Positions 24,358 through 32,493 of a stretch of 32,493 nucleotides of DNA are shown in pieces. This stretch comes from Candidatus Marsarchaeota G2 archaeon ECH_B_1. GTDB taxonomy: Archaea > Thermoproteota > Thermoprotei_A > Marsarchaeales > Marsarchaeaceae. The first letter of the stretch is position 1; each line of letters begins with the position of its first letter. A program made the position numbers and the translations under genes. The stretch is from contig NEXG01000011.1 in the NCBI GenBank assembly GCA_003019535.1, positions 1-32,493 on the forward strand, in the 5' to 3' direction. The notes under the pieces were generated by a model. That model ran no database searches. It was not told where the DNA came from and saw nothing but the letters and a program-made list of their open reading frames with translations.

Positions 24358-25173
24358 TTAACGTTTTTTCGACGCGCTGGATTCCACTGTCTCTACATGT
24401 GATATATAGTTCATGAGTTCATGTGTTGAGCGCATGGCTTCCTCTGAGTGGTTCGATAGCACCACGGGGGTCACGGATACATTGTTCTCGACTAAAACCG
24501 TGTGCACATCTGTGCCCTCCTCGAAGCCGTGCTTTAGCCTTCCCCCCAGCCAGTAGTATTTTTGCCCGCGTGGGTCGTGTCTTTCGAGCACGTACTCGTC
24601 GAACATTGTTCTCGCCATGGGCACCACCTTGATGCGTGTGTTCTCATCTATCTTGCTTGGGAAGTTGACGCTTAGTACATCCACGTTTTTTGGGAAGCCC
24701 TTCTCGAGTACGGCTTTGATGATCATGCGGGCGTATTTGCTTGCTCCGCTGAACGCCTCGATTGGCGGCTCGTCCTTGTAGTCGATAACCATTGAGAATG
24801 CGATACCGTTTATACCGTTGAGTGCCGCCGCCATCGCGGCTGATACGGTGCCACTCGTGTAGAATGATTGAAGCGTGAGGTTTTCACCGAGGTTTATTCC
24901 GCTCAGTACGAGTTTGATGTTTTTGCGTTTAAACAGCTTGTATTTCGCTAGGAACACGCAGTCGGTGGGTGAGCCGTTGACGGCGTAAGCGGTGGGTCCG
25001 TCGAGTTTAACCCTTTCTATTCTTAGTGGTTTGAAGAATGTTATACTCATACCCGCGGCGCTCTGCGGTCCGCTGGGTGCGACTACCTTCACGTCTTCCC
25101 CGAGGTCTGATGCGGCTCTGTAGAGTGCGAGTAGCCCAGGGCTTCGCACTCCGTCGTCGTTGGTGATCACCAT
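24358..25173 (-). CDS. surE: 5'/3'-nucleotidase SurE
   Basis: 271 aa nucleoside monophosphate phosphatase. Motifs in order: VITNDDG at the N-terminus (metal-binding aspartates), APSGPQSAAGMSIT, VNGSPTDCV and LSGINLGENL. All are intact, so it should be active. The upstream TTG codon at 25176 is in frame, but the ATG at 25173 is the natural start. It may recycle nucleotides at high temperature. It lies downstream of nuoN on the same strand with a 44-base gap, and may be read from the nuo promoter. Its 3' end faces the convergent VOC gene. Confidence 0.95.
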   Translation of the reverse strand: MVITNDDGVRSPGLLALYRAASDLGEDVKVVAPSGPQSAAGMSITFFKPLRIERVKLDGPTAYAVNGSPTDCVFLAKYKLFKRKNIKLVLSGINLGENLTLQSFYTSGTVSAAMAAALNGINGIAFSMVIDYKDEPPIEAFSGASKYARMIIKAVLEKGFPKNVDVLSVNFPSKIDENTRIKVVPMARTMFDEYVLERHDPRGQKYYWLGGRLKHGFEEGTDVHTVLVENNVSVTPVVLSNHSEEAMRSTHELMNYISHVETVESSASKKR

Positions 25174-25217
25174 CAATGCTTTTCAAAATAGTTCTGCGTG
25201 GGCTCAATAAAAGTGTT

Positions 25218-26669
25218 TCAGGCGCCGCCTAGTGAGTTGATGGCTACATGGGCTGCGTGTATCACTGGGCCCTCGAAGACGCCTAGTAGCACTGTTAGCG
25301 CTAGCGCTATGAGTATGGGTAGCAGATATGACCACCGCTCACGTGTGATTTGAGCGTCAGGTGGGGGCTGGTTCTCCACGCCGAGGTAGATGTTCTTGAT
25401 GACCCTCGCATAGTAGTAGAGGCTTAGGGCACTGTTGAGCACACCCGCCACCGAGAGCCATATCCACGCTCCGCCAGCTTGCACAGCGGCGTAGAACATG
25501 AAGAATTTGGCTACGAAAACCGCTAGTGGGGGTATGCCTGCCAGGCTGAGTAGGAATATTGAGAGTGAGAATGAAGCCACCGGTGACCTTCTCCCCAACC
25601 AGGCGTAGTCTGTGATGCTTCTCGCCCCGTAGGTCGACTCGAAGTTGTCGGCCGCTATGAATGAGCCGATCTTTGAGAACACGTAGGCTACGGTAAAGTA
25701 TAGGAGTATTGCGTAGGCGTAGCCCGAACCCAGTGCTAGGCCTATGAGTATGTATCCCGATTGGCTTATGCTCGAGTATGCGAGTAGTCGTTTAAAGCTC
25801 GTCTGAACCAATGCTGCGAGGTTGCCTAGCGTCATGGTGAGTAGGGCTAGTGCTGCGAAGATGAGTCTCCAGTCGAGCCCCGCTATGGCTGTTACGCTTG
25901 GCCCCATATAGAAGAATATTTTGACGAGCGCCGCAAAGCCCATGACTTTGGATGCGCTTGATAGGAAGCTTGTGGTGGGGTATGGTGCACCCTCATAGGT
26001 GTCTGGTAGCCACATGTGGAATGGTACCGCGGCAACCTTGAAGCCGAAGCCGGCTATGAGGAGTATGAATGCCACGCTGAGTAGTTGGGATCCCCCGTGG
26101 ATTATTGTGGTTATGGGTGATATGTTGAGGCTACCAGTAGCTATGTAGAGTAGCGAGATGCCGTAGAGTATTATCCCGGAGCTCACGGCGCCCACCACGA
26201 AGAACTTTATAGCCGCCTCAGCTGAAGACTTCTGCCTTCTAGAGTATGCTGTCATTGCATAGGTCGACACAGTCGCGGCCTCGAAGACAACGAATAGCGC
26301 CATGAGGTTTGTGGCGGCCGCCACAAATGACATTGCGGCCGTGGCTGCGAGTATGAGAGCGTAGAACTCGAAGGGGTTACTCTTTGTCTCCGTGTAGGCT
26401 GATGACTGGATGCATGCAAGTAGCGCTGAGGCTGAGAACACGGCTGTGAAGAAGAAGGAGTATGAGTTGAAAACGAACACACCCCCCACACTCAGGTGTG
26501 TATGCGTTGTTACGAGGAGTGTTGAGATAAGGCAGACAAGGGTGAGTGTCACGCTGGTTATTGCGAGTGTGGTCTTAGAGTTCTCCCTGACTAGGTCCTG
26601 TGTGAAAACGGCTACAACACCCACTAGGAGTACGAGGATGGGTGAGTAGTCTAGTGTGCCTGGATCCAC
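25218..26669 (-). CDS. nuoN: NADH-quinone oxidoreductase subunit N
   Basis: 483 aa antiporter-like proton-pumping subunit of complex I, with about 14 transmembrane helices. The HMWLPDTYEGAPYPTTSFLSSASKVMGF segment is the conserved TM7/TM8 region, and the preceding FEAATVSTYAM holds the conserved TM5 glutamate. Last gene of the nuo operon. The GTG at 26669 follows a GGTGGTGA ribosome-binding site that covers the nuoM stop codon. It works in the inner half of the membrane arm. Confidence 0.94.
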   Translation of the reverse strand: MDPGTLDYSPILVLLVGVVAVFTQDLVRENSKTTLAITSVTLTLVCLISTLLVTTHTHLSVGGVFVFNSYSFFFTAVFSASALLACIQSSAYTETKSNPFEFYALILAATAAMSFVAAATNLMALFVVFEAATVSTYAMTAYSRRQKSSAEAAIKFFVVGAVSSGIILYGISLLYIATGSLNISPITTIIHGGSQLLSVAFILLIAGFGFKVAAVPFHMWLPDTYEGAPYPTTSFLSSASKVMGFAALVKIFFYMGPSVTAIAGLDWRLIFAALALLTMTLGNLAALVQTSFKRLLAYSSISQSGYILIGLALGSGYAYAILLYFTVAYVFSKIGSFIAADNFESTYGARSITDYAWLGRRSPVASFSLSIFLLSLAGIPPLAVFVAKFFMFYAAVQAGGAWIWLSVAGVLNSALSLYYYARVIKNIYLGVENQPPPDAQITRERWSYLLPILIALALTVLLGVFEGPVIHAAHVAINSLGGA

Positions 26670-26676
26670 TTCGCCT

Positions 26677-28167
26677 TCACCACCCAGTTGTGTGTACGAT
26701 TAGCCCCGCGGTGGGGGATATGTACGATGTGAGTAGGTAGGGGTAGACGCCGAGTATTATTATTATTGCGCTGAACACCGCGAGACCCACTAGTTCTGAG
26801 CCTGACAGGTCGCCTTGTGTTTCGACCTGCTTTGGTTTTGAGAACACCATTCTCTGAAGCATCCACATATAGTATCCAGCTGAGAGTGCGAGCACGGCTG
26901 CTAAGCTGATGCCCACCGCGAAGCCGTGGGAGAATGCGGCTGTGAGTATCATGAACTCCGCGACGAACCCGCTCAGGCCGGGTAGACCCACTGATGCAAG
27001 TGATGTGAAAGTCATGAGTCCGCCGAGGCGTGGTATGAGCTTGGCTAAGCCGCCGAGTCGACTTATCTGCCTTGTGCCAGCAGTCTCACCCACGAAGCCA
27101 GATAATAGGAAGAGTGAGCCCACTATGATGCCGTGGCTGAACATTTGGAACACCGAGCCAACTATACCAATGGATGTGAGTGTGGCTACACCTACTAATA
27201 CGAAGCCCATGTGGCTTATGCTTGAGAAGGCAACCATTCTTTTCACGTCGTCCTGCCTGTAGGCGACCAGCGCCGCGTAGACCGCACTCACTATACCGAG
27301 CACCATGATGGGGTAGGCGTAGCGCTGGGCAACTGAGGGTATCATTTCGAATGCGAGTCTAATCATGCCGTACCCACCCATCTTGAGTAGTAGGCTTGCG
27401 AGCACAACACTCACGGGGCTTGGCGCCTCAACGTGTGCGTCGGGCAACCATGTGTGGAATGGGAACACGGGCATCTTTACGAGGAAGCCTAGTACGAGTG
27501 CGGTGAAAACGGCTACCTTGAGGTACTCTGGGAAGCTGGGGCTTGTTAGCTGCTGGGCTATGAACATTAGGTTGAAGCTCACACCACCCGTTGAGAAGTA
27601 GGCTATGAAGAATCCGACTAGCATGGCTACGCTTCCAACGTGTGTGTATATTAGGAATTTGTAGGCTGAGTATACCCTTCTAGGCCCACCCCAGATGCCT
27701 ATTAGGAAGAACATGGGTATGAGCACGAGTTCCCAGAATATGTAGAACACGAACAAGTCTAGTGATGTGAACACACCTAATACGCCAGCCTCACTTATCA
27801 TTATGAGTGAATAGTAGAGCGCTTTCCTGCGTTCTATTACTTTCGATGATGAGAGCACAACCACTACCATGGTTATGGTTGTGAGCAGGACTAGTGGAAC
27901 GCTTATCCCATCCACGCCGAAGCTAAGGTTTATACCGAGTTGCGGTAACCAGTGGTAGCTCACGTATTCGCTGAATGAGCCGAACTTCCAGTTTAGCGGC
28001 TGGAGTCCATACTCTGCGAGTAGACCTATTGAGAATACGAGTGTTATGAGGGTGCCCACGAGTGCGAGTCTCGAAGCGTTGTTTTCACCCCACTTTGATT
28101 GTGAGGCGATAAGGAGTACAAACCCCCAGGCGAGGGGGAAGAAGACTGTGGGTGTTATCCAATCCAT
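26677..28167 (-). CDS. nuoM: NADH-quinone oxidoreductase subunit M
   Basis: 496 aa antiporter-like subunit in the middle of the membrane arm. HTWLPDAHVEAPSPVSVVLASLLLKMGGYGMIR is the conserved proton-channel region, and FYIFWELVLIPMFFLIGIWGG carries the TM5 glutamate. A longer reading starts at TTG 28182, but the ATG at 28167 has a clean GAGGTG ribosome-binding site seven bases upstream, inside the end of nuoL. It abuts nuoL and nuoN, so all three are co-translated. Confidence 0.95.
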   Translation of the reverse strand: MDWITPTVFFPLAWGFVLLIASQSKWGENNASRLALVGTLITLVFSIGLLAEYGLQPLNWKFGSFSEYVSYHWLPQLGINLSFGVDGISVPLVLLTTITMVVVVLSSSKVIERRKALYYSLIMISEAGVLGVFTSLDLFVFYIFWELVLIPMFFLIGIWGGPRRVYSAYKFLIYTHVGSVAMLVGFFIAYFSTGGVSFNLMFIAQQLTSPSFPEYLKVAVFTALVLGFLVKMPVFPFHTWLPDAHVEAPSPVSVVLASLLLKMGGYGMIRLAFEMIPSVAQRYAYPIMVLGIVSAVYAALVAYRQDDVKRMVAFSSISHMGFVLVGVATLTSIGIVGSVFQMFSHGIIVGSLFLLSGFVGETAGTRQISRLGGLAKLIPRLGGLMTFTSLASVGLPGLSGFVAEFMILTAAFSHGFAVGISLAAVLALSAGYYMWMLQRMVFSKPKQVETQGDLSGSELVGLAVFSAIIIILGVYPYLLTSYISPTAGLIVHTTGW

Positions 28168-28168
28168 T

Positions 28169-30043
28169 TTAGAGCACCTCAACTAATATGACTATTAGCA
28201 CTATTCCGACAACCATGATGGCCAGATAGTTTCTCACCCTGCCTGTCTCAACCGTTCTCACCCTACGGCCCAGTAGGGTTAGACCGTAACCCACTCCGTT
28301 CACTGCGCCGTCGATGAGTCTCCTATCGAAGAAGTCGAGTGCAAGGGATAGGCCCTGGGAGAGACCCTTGGCAACGGCGGCGTAGGCTGCGTCGAAGTAG
28401 TATCCACTTGAGACCAGTTTGTGGAGGCGTAGGCCGACCGCGCCCTGCCTTAGCCTTGCGGGGTCGAACAAGGAGCGCATGTAACCCGAGTATGCCAAAC
28501 CAATACCGGTGATGGCGAATATGAGTGAGACTGCTGTTAGTGCGATCGGCGCTGTGGGTGTGGGGGGTATAAGTGGGCTGTAGGCTACGAATGGTTGGAA
28601 TATGTTGGTGATGGGTGACCAAAGCCAGCCGGTTATGAGTGTTAGCGCCATGAGTATTATCATGGGTATGCTCATTACGGCTGGTACTTCGTGTACTGGT
28701 TTGTCCCTTGGTTGAGTGGGTGGTAGGACGTAGCCTACGAAGAAGGCTCTGAATATGTAGGCTGCTGTGAATATAACGCTTACGAGTGTTAGTACGTATA
28801 TGTAGTAGTTTCCGCTGGTTGCGCCGTATTCATAGGCCGCACCCAGTATTAGGTCTTTGCTGAAGAAGCCGTTGAAGGGTGGTATACCGCTGAGGGATAG
28901 CGCACCAACTAGGAACGCGGTACTAGTGATCTTCATTTGCCTCAGCAATCCACCCATCTGTCTTATGTCCCTTGTACCCAGCACGTGCAGAACTGCGCCC
29001 GCCGAGAGGAAGAGTAGCGCCTTAAAGATGGCGTGGTTGAGTAGGTGGAACATCGCTGCGCCGTAAGCCCCCACTCCTAGTGCCGTCATCATGTATCCGA
29101 GCTGGCTCATTGTTGAGTATGCGAGGATCCTCTTGAGGTCTGTGGATACTAGGCCCATCGTGGCTGCGAGGAAAGCTGAGAGAGCGCCAACCCAGGCCAC
29201 AACCGTTAACGCGTGGGGGGCTGCCAAGAAGAATGGGTAGAGCCTGGCTACGAGGTAGACGCCGGCCGCAACCATGGTGGCCGAGTGGATGAGTGCGCTC
29301 ACGGTTGTGGGTCCCTCCATAGCGTCCGGCAGCCACGTGTAGAGTGGTAGCTGCGCGGATTTCCCTATGGCGCCCACGAATATCAGTATGGCGATTGTTG
29401 TTCTAAGTGTTGGGGAGACTATGGTTGTGGTTGGCTGGGTGAGTAGCGCCTGCAGGCTGAGGGTGTGGCCGTAGAGGTATATGAGTACGAAGCCAACGAA
29501 GAAGCCAACGTCGCCAACCCTAACCACAACGAATGCCTTTTTGGCTGCCGCGGCTGCCTCTGGCAGGGTGTACCAGAAGCCTATGAGTAGGTATGAGCAC
29601 GCGCCTATGAGTTCCCAGAAGACGTACATGAGTAGTATTGAGTCGGCGAGCGCGAATCCCATCATAGAACCCGTGAAGATCATCATCTCCGTCCAATATC
29701 TTCCCAGCCCCTCCTCGTGACCCATGTATTCCAGTGAGTAGATGAGTATGAGGAGTGCTATCCAGGCTGTTATGTTAACCATGAGTGCGCTTAGGTGGTC
29801 TAGGTAGAAGCCGACCCTTAGGGGAATTGCGCTGCCTGTGAGTAACCATGTGACTGAGTAGTCGACTGGAGTGCTTGGAAGCCTGAGCAGAACGATCCCG
29901 GAGAGTATCGCTGAGACGCCAATCGAGGCGATGGCTACGTGCCCACCTCCCTTGGGTAGCCTCCCCCCGAAGAGTATTGGTATAAAGGAGAGGGCTATTG
30001 GTAGAAGTGGGATTATCCATATTATTGTTTCAAGACCGATCAC
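28169..30043 (-). CDS. nuoL: NADH-quinone oxidoreductase subunit L
   Basis: 624 aa distal antiporter-like subunit. The conserved TWLPDAMEGPTTVSALIHSATMVAAGVYLVAR motif and the YVFWELIGACSYLLIGFWYT TM5 segment are present. The C-terminal part has the extra helices expected of the lateral arm that spans the membrane domain. The start is a GTG eight bases after the nuoK stop. Its presence makes this a full-length membrane arm rather than a simple hydrogenase-type module. Confidence 0.95.
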   Translation of the reverse strand: MIGLETIIWIIPLLPIALSFIPILFGGRLPKGGGHVAIASIGVSAILSGIVLLRLPSTPVDYSVTWLLTGSAIPLRVGFYLDHLSALMVNITAWIALLILIYSLEYMGHEEGLGRYWTEMMIFTGSMMGFALADSILLMYVFWELIGACSYLLIGFWYTLPEAAAAAKKAFVVVRVGDVGFFVGFVLIYLYGHTLSLQALLTQPTTTIVSPTLRTTIAILIFVGAIGKSAQLPLYTWLPDAMEGPTTVSALIHSATMVAAGVYLVARLYPFFLAAPHALTVVAWVGALSAFLAATMGLVSTDLKRILAYSTMSQLGYMMTALGVGAYGAAMFHLLNHAIFKALLFLSAGAVLHVLGTRDIRQMGGLLRQMKITSTAFLVGALSLSGIPPFNGFFSKDLILGAAYEYGATSGNYYIYVLTLVSVIFTAAYIFRAFFVGYVLPPTQPRDKPVHEVPAVMSIPMIILMALTLITGWLWSPITNIFQPFVAYSPLIPPTPTAPIALTAVSLIFAITGIGLAYSGYMRSLFDPARLRQGAVGLRLHKLVSSGYYFDAAYAAVAKGLSQGLSLALDFFDRRLIDGAVNGVGYGLTLLGRRVRTVETGRVRNYLAIMVVGIVLIVILVEVL

Positions 30044-30050
30044 TTCCCAC

Positions 30051-30353
30051 TCACCCTTTGAGCTCCTTTATCTTGTCGACGTCAACAGTCTTGAATAGCT
30101 TGTCGAGTAGGAGGACTATGGCTATTCCTATGGCCGCTTCGGCTGCTGCTATGGATATGGATATTATTGCCAGTGATAAGCCCTCTGCGAGGCCGGTGGT
30201 TGAGGCGTAGGCAACGAAGTTTACGTTTGCTGCGTTGAATATGAGTTCAATTCCCATTAGCATCCTCACCGCGTTTCTAGAAGTTAGTACACTGTAGACT
30301 CCACCGCTAAAGAGTATACCTGAGAGTGCAACTATTTCTCCAAGCGTTATCAT
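30051..30353 (-). CDS. nuoK: NADH-quinone oxidoreductase subunit K
   Basis: 100 aa, three transmembrane helices, standard length. The two buried acidic residues that are essential in E. coli NuoK sit at the same numbers here: Glu36 in MGIELIF and Glu72 in AAAEAAIG. The ATG at 30353 gives this numbering. A GTG five codons earlier overlaps the nuoJ stop region and is less likely. A GAGGTGG ribosome-binding site lies within the end of nuoJ. Confidence 0.93.
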   Translation of the reverse strand: MITLGEIVALSGILFSGGVYSVLTSRNAVRMLMGIELIFNAANVNFVAYASTTGLAEGLSLAIISISIAAAEAAIGIAIVLLLDKLFKTVDVDKIKELKG

Positions 30354-30357
30354 TTCT

Positions 30358-30876
30358 CTATACACCACCTCGAGTGCCGTCGGATTGCTTTTTCTCCTTT
30401 CTTACAACGTATATCGCGCCGATACTCGACGCGCCTATGAGTGCTGCGAGGGCGTACACAACCCCCCTGAGTTGCACGTAGAGTGATGTGGCCACAAGCT
30501 GGGGGCTCACGTAAGCGTATCCGAGGGGTGATGTAAGCCCCGCTGACGCTCGCAGTATAAGCAGGAAGAGGAGGGCCGCGAAGACTAGGTATGTGAGGTT
30601 CTCATAGGAGGCGAGCTGTCTAAGCCTGCTTGTGGGCGCCTCCCTACGGGTTAGCATCACACCGAAGAGGAATATCACTATTACAGCACCAGCGTACACC
30701 ATGAGCTGTATCATGGCTAGGAGCAGGCTGTTCATGAACGCGAAGGCTGCTGCTACACATGCAAGCACCACTAGGAGGAGGCCCGCCGCCCTCACGATGT
30801 CCTTGGTGACCACGAATCCCACCACTGAGAGAAGCGTGACCAACACGATGATATAGTATGCTACGTCAACGATCAC
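30358..30876 (-). CDS. nuoJ: NADH-quinone oxidoreductase subunit J
   Basis: 172 aa, five hydrophobic helices. The central MIQLMVYAGAVIVIFLFGVML helix is the conserved TM3 that contains the pi-bulge region coupling electron transfer to pumping. GTG start after a GAGGTGGGG ribosome-binding site. It follows nuoH by 16 bases; nuoI, which in most bacterial and archaeal operons lies between H and J, is absent. Confidence 0.92.
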   Translation of the reverse strand: MIVDVAYYIIVLVTLLSVVGFVVTKDIVRAAGLLLVVLACVAAAFAFMNSLLLAMIQLMVYAGAVIVIFLFGVMLTRREAPTSRLRQLASYENLTYLVFAALLFLLILRASAGLTSPLGYAYVSPQLVATSLYVQLRGVVYALAALIGASSIGAIYVVRKEKKQSDGTRGGV

Positions 30877-30892
30877 GATGAGTCACCCCACC

Positions 30893-31960
30893 TCAGGCTA
30901 GCGCCCCATGCATCATGGCTACGTGGGCCACGAATGGTGTGAGTATGAGCCAAACGGCGCTCACGGGTATGAGTATTCTCCAACCTAGGGCGAGCATCTG
31001 GTCGATCCTCACCCTTGGGTAGGCCGCCCTGATCCACACGAGTACTGTGAATACTATGATCGTCTTCAGGAATAGCCATATAAGTGGTGGTATGGGTGCT
31101 GGTCCAAGCCACCCCCCGAGGAAGAGGCTCACGAGTATCGCTGAACCCGCGAAGGCCCTTATGTACTCTGACAGATAGACGAGGAGGAATTTTGTTCCCC
31201 CATACTCGGTGTTCCATCCCGATACGAGTTCTGTGTCGGCCTCTGTGAGGTCGAATGGTGTTCTCTCAAGCTCCGCGAGCAGGGCCACTGTGAATGTGAT
31301 GAAGGCTGGGAAGGCGAGCACTGCGAAGGGCCAGGAGTGAGCCTGTGTCTGGATGATTTGGAAGAGGTTTAGTGATTGTGCGAGCACCACTACGCTTAGG
31401 AAGGAGAGCACGAGTGGTATCTCGTAGCTTATGAGCTGCGCAGCGGACCTAAAGCCTCCTATTAATGTGTATTTACCCCCAGCCGCCCATCCGCCGAAGA
31501 GCACTATTAGTGGTTCGAGGGCGAAGAAGCCGAATGCCACGAGGAGGCTTGGGTCGAAGTTTGATGCCACAAAGGTGAGGGGGTGCAGTGAGCTCGGGAA
31601 GAGGGATGCCACGGTGTAATCGAATGGTATGGCGAGTAGTGAAGCGAAGGAGACCGTGACGCTGAACACTGGCACCAAGTTATATATTGTTTTGTCAGCT
31701 GCCGCGGGTGAGAAGTCTTCTTTAACTAGGAATTTCACCGCGTCAGCTATGAGTTGAAGTGTTCCGAATTTACCCACCTCAGTCGGCCCATACCTAGACA
31801 TTATTCTCGCCCAAAATTTGCGTTCGATGTAGAGCTCTATTAGCGAACCGATACTGACTATTATGAATGCGACTATGGCCACGAGTAGAAATCGTAGGTA
31901 GACGTTCCTTTCTATAAATACGATTATCCCGGTTAGAGTGATCTGGGTGTTCATATCCAC
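30893..31960 (-). CDS. nuoH: NADH-quinone oxidoreductase subunit H
   Basis: 355 aa, eight or more helices. This subunit forms the quinone chamber with the peripheral arm. SLIELYIERKFWARIMSRYGPTEVGKFGTLQLIADAVKFLVKED is the conserved first loop, and AELERTPFDLTEADTELVSGWNTEY the acidic loop of the quinone site. The GTG start at 31960 follows GGTGA by six bases and overlaps the nuoA stop region by ten bases. Peripheral subunits that dock on it are not encoded nearby. Confidence 0.95.
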   Translation of the reverse strand: MDMNTQITLTGIIVFIERNVYLRFLLVAIVAFIIVSIGSLIELYIERKFWARIMSRYGPTEVGKFGTLQLIADAVKFLVKEDFSPAAADKTIYNLVPVFSVTVSFASLLAIPFDYTVASLFPSSLHPLTFVASNFDPSLLVAFGFFALEPLIVLFGGWAAGGKYTLIGGFRSAAQLISYEIPLVLSFLSVVVLAQSLNLFQIIQTQAHSWPFAVLAFPAFITFTVALLAELERTPFDLTEADTELVSGWNTEYGGTKFLLVYLSEYIRAFAGSAILVSLFLGGWLGPAPIPPLIWLFLKTIIVFTVLVWIRAAYPRVRIDQMLALGWRILIPVSAVWLILTPFVAHVAMMHGALA

Positions 31961-32301
31961 TCGAGGTCACCTTTGGCTGAGTAGTAGCCCACCACGGCGA
32001 GCATCACCGCAAGTAGCAGTATGATGGGTGTCCAGTAAACGTAGCCCCAGCCCACAGCCCAAGGTATGGCTAGGGCCACCACTATGTCGAACGCTACGAA
32101 GGCCACCGCGTAGATATAGTATTGTATCCTGAACCTTATCCTAGCTGTGCCAACCGGGTCTTCACCCGACTCGAAGGGCGCGAGCTTCTCGGGTGTTGGC
32201 CGCGGCTTCGTGAAGAGGCGGGGGATGAACTCGGCTGCGAAACCAAGTGCTCCGCCGAGGAATAAGAACATGAGTATAGCTATATTCTCGACAAACGCCA
32301 A
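31951..32301 (-). CDS. nuoA: NADH-quinone oxidoreductase subunit A
   Basis: 116 aa, three helices, first gene of the operon. The loop reads FESGEDPVGTARIRFRIQYY where most NuoA have an ECG motif, and the third-helix motif reads FDIVVALAIPWAVG where FDxE is usual, so the conserved Cys and Glu are Ser and Val here. The frame is closed upstream by a stop and has no ATG at the front, so TTG at 32301 is taken. Overlap with nuoH shows that nuoB, C, D and I are not inserted here. Confidence 0.87.
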   Translation of the reverse strand: MAFVENIAILMFLFLGGALGFAAEFIPRLFTKPRPTPEKLAPFESGEDPVGTARIRFRIQYYIYAVAFVAFDIVVALAIPWAVGWGYVYWTPIILLLAVMLAVVGYYSAKGDLEWI

Positions 32302-32381
32302 ATGGGTTCAAGCACCCATAAATCGCGTGTTATTTAGGCTTGACGTGTGTCTAATTCCCTTCAAATTGGAGGGTTGGGGTG

Positions 32382-32492
32382 CTAGGTGAAGACGTTCTGG
32401 GGGATTGCCACCCTCGAGAGGACGTAGTTTGGTCTACCGTCAATGTACACTAGGTCTACGGCAGTGTAACCCGCGGCGAAGTACGCCTTAAA
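32382..32492 (-). CDS. C-terminal fragment of an unidentified protein (cut by window edge)
   Basis: The minus strand reads 36 codons from the right edge to a TAG at 32382, giving a plausible protein end (AYFAAGYTAVDLVYIDGRPNY then VLSRVAIPQNVFT). Composition and codon use look coding. It lies about 80 bases upstream of nuoA on the same strand. The family is not recognisable from this part, and it does not read as the end of NuoB, C, D or I. Confidence 0.45.
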   Translation of the reverse strand, partial: FKAYFAAGYTAVDLVYIDGRPNYVLSRVAIPQNVFT

Positions 32493-32493
32493 C

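Overview
The window reads as a chromosomal segment of a thermophilic archaeon, probably from the Thaumarchaeota/Aigarchaeota side of the tree. The evidence is gene content: an archaeal-type threonyl-tRNA synthetase, an archaeal pterin enzyme (MptE) paired with a DUF447 protein, two F420-type luciferase-like oxidoreductases, a WtpA-like molybdate/tungstate binding protein, small archaeal winged-helix proteins, and TATA boxes sited about 25 bases before start codons (leaderless transcripts). The exact lineage is an inference. No rRNA, tRNA or CRISPR array was recognised.

Positions 1-15000 hold a catabolic/redox island, mostly on the minus strand: a CoxL-like molybdenum hydroxylase with its [2Fe-2S] subunit, a RidA protein, two luciferase-like oxidoreductases, an MFS transporter, a second and orphan CoxL/XDH-like large subunit, an allantoinase/hydantoinase-like amidohydrolase and a carbamate kinase. 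Plus-strand thrS sits among them. The set recalls bacterial gene clusters that break down purines or hydantoins and recover ATP from carbamoyl phosphate. No FAD subunit (CoxM) and no carbamoyltransferase is present.

Positions 15000-20100 carry a winged-helix regulator, a DUF309 protein, a CBS-domain protein, and a molybdate/tungstate ABC transporter operon divergent from a ModE-like regulator. An inverted repeat resembling a ModE operator lies between them. This supply system fits the two molybdenum enzymes upstream.

Positions 20100-22400 are mostly noncoding. Two inverted copies of a 370-400 bp element flank a two-gene cassette (winged-helix protein plus polytopic membrane protein). A third, truncated copy begins the window. 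A separate family of about 60 bp elements with complementary ends (GTGTCC...GGACAC) occurs three times (13467, 13547, 21772). Structured, GC-rich noncoding DNA also lies at 9425-9595 and 13610-13930.

Positions 22400-25200 encode DUF447-MptE, a VOC-fold protein and SurE. From 25218 to 32301 the minus strand carries nuoA-H-J-K-L-M-N, the complete membrane arm of complex I, with none of the peripheral subunits B, C, D or I between them. A partial C-terminal coding sequence lies at the right edge.
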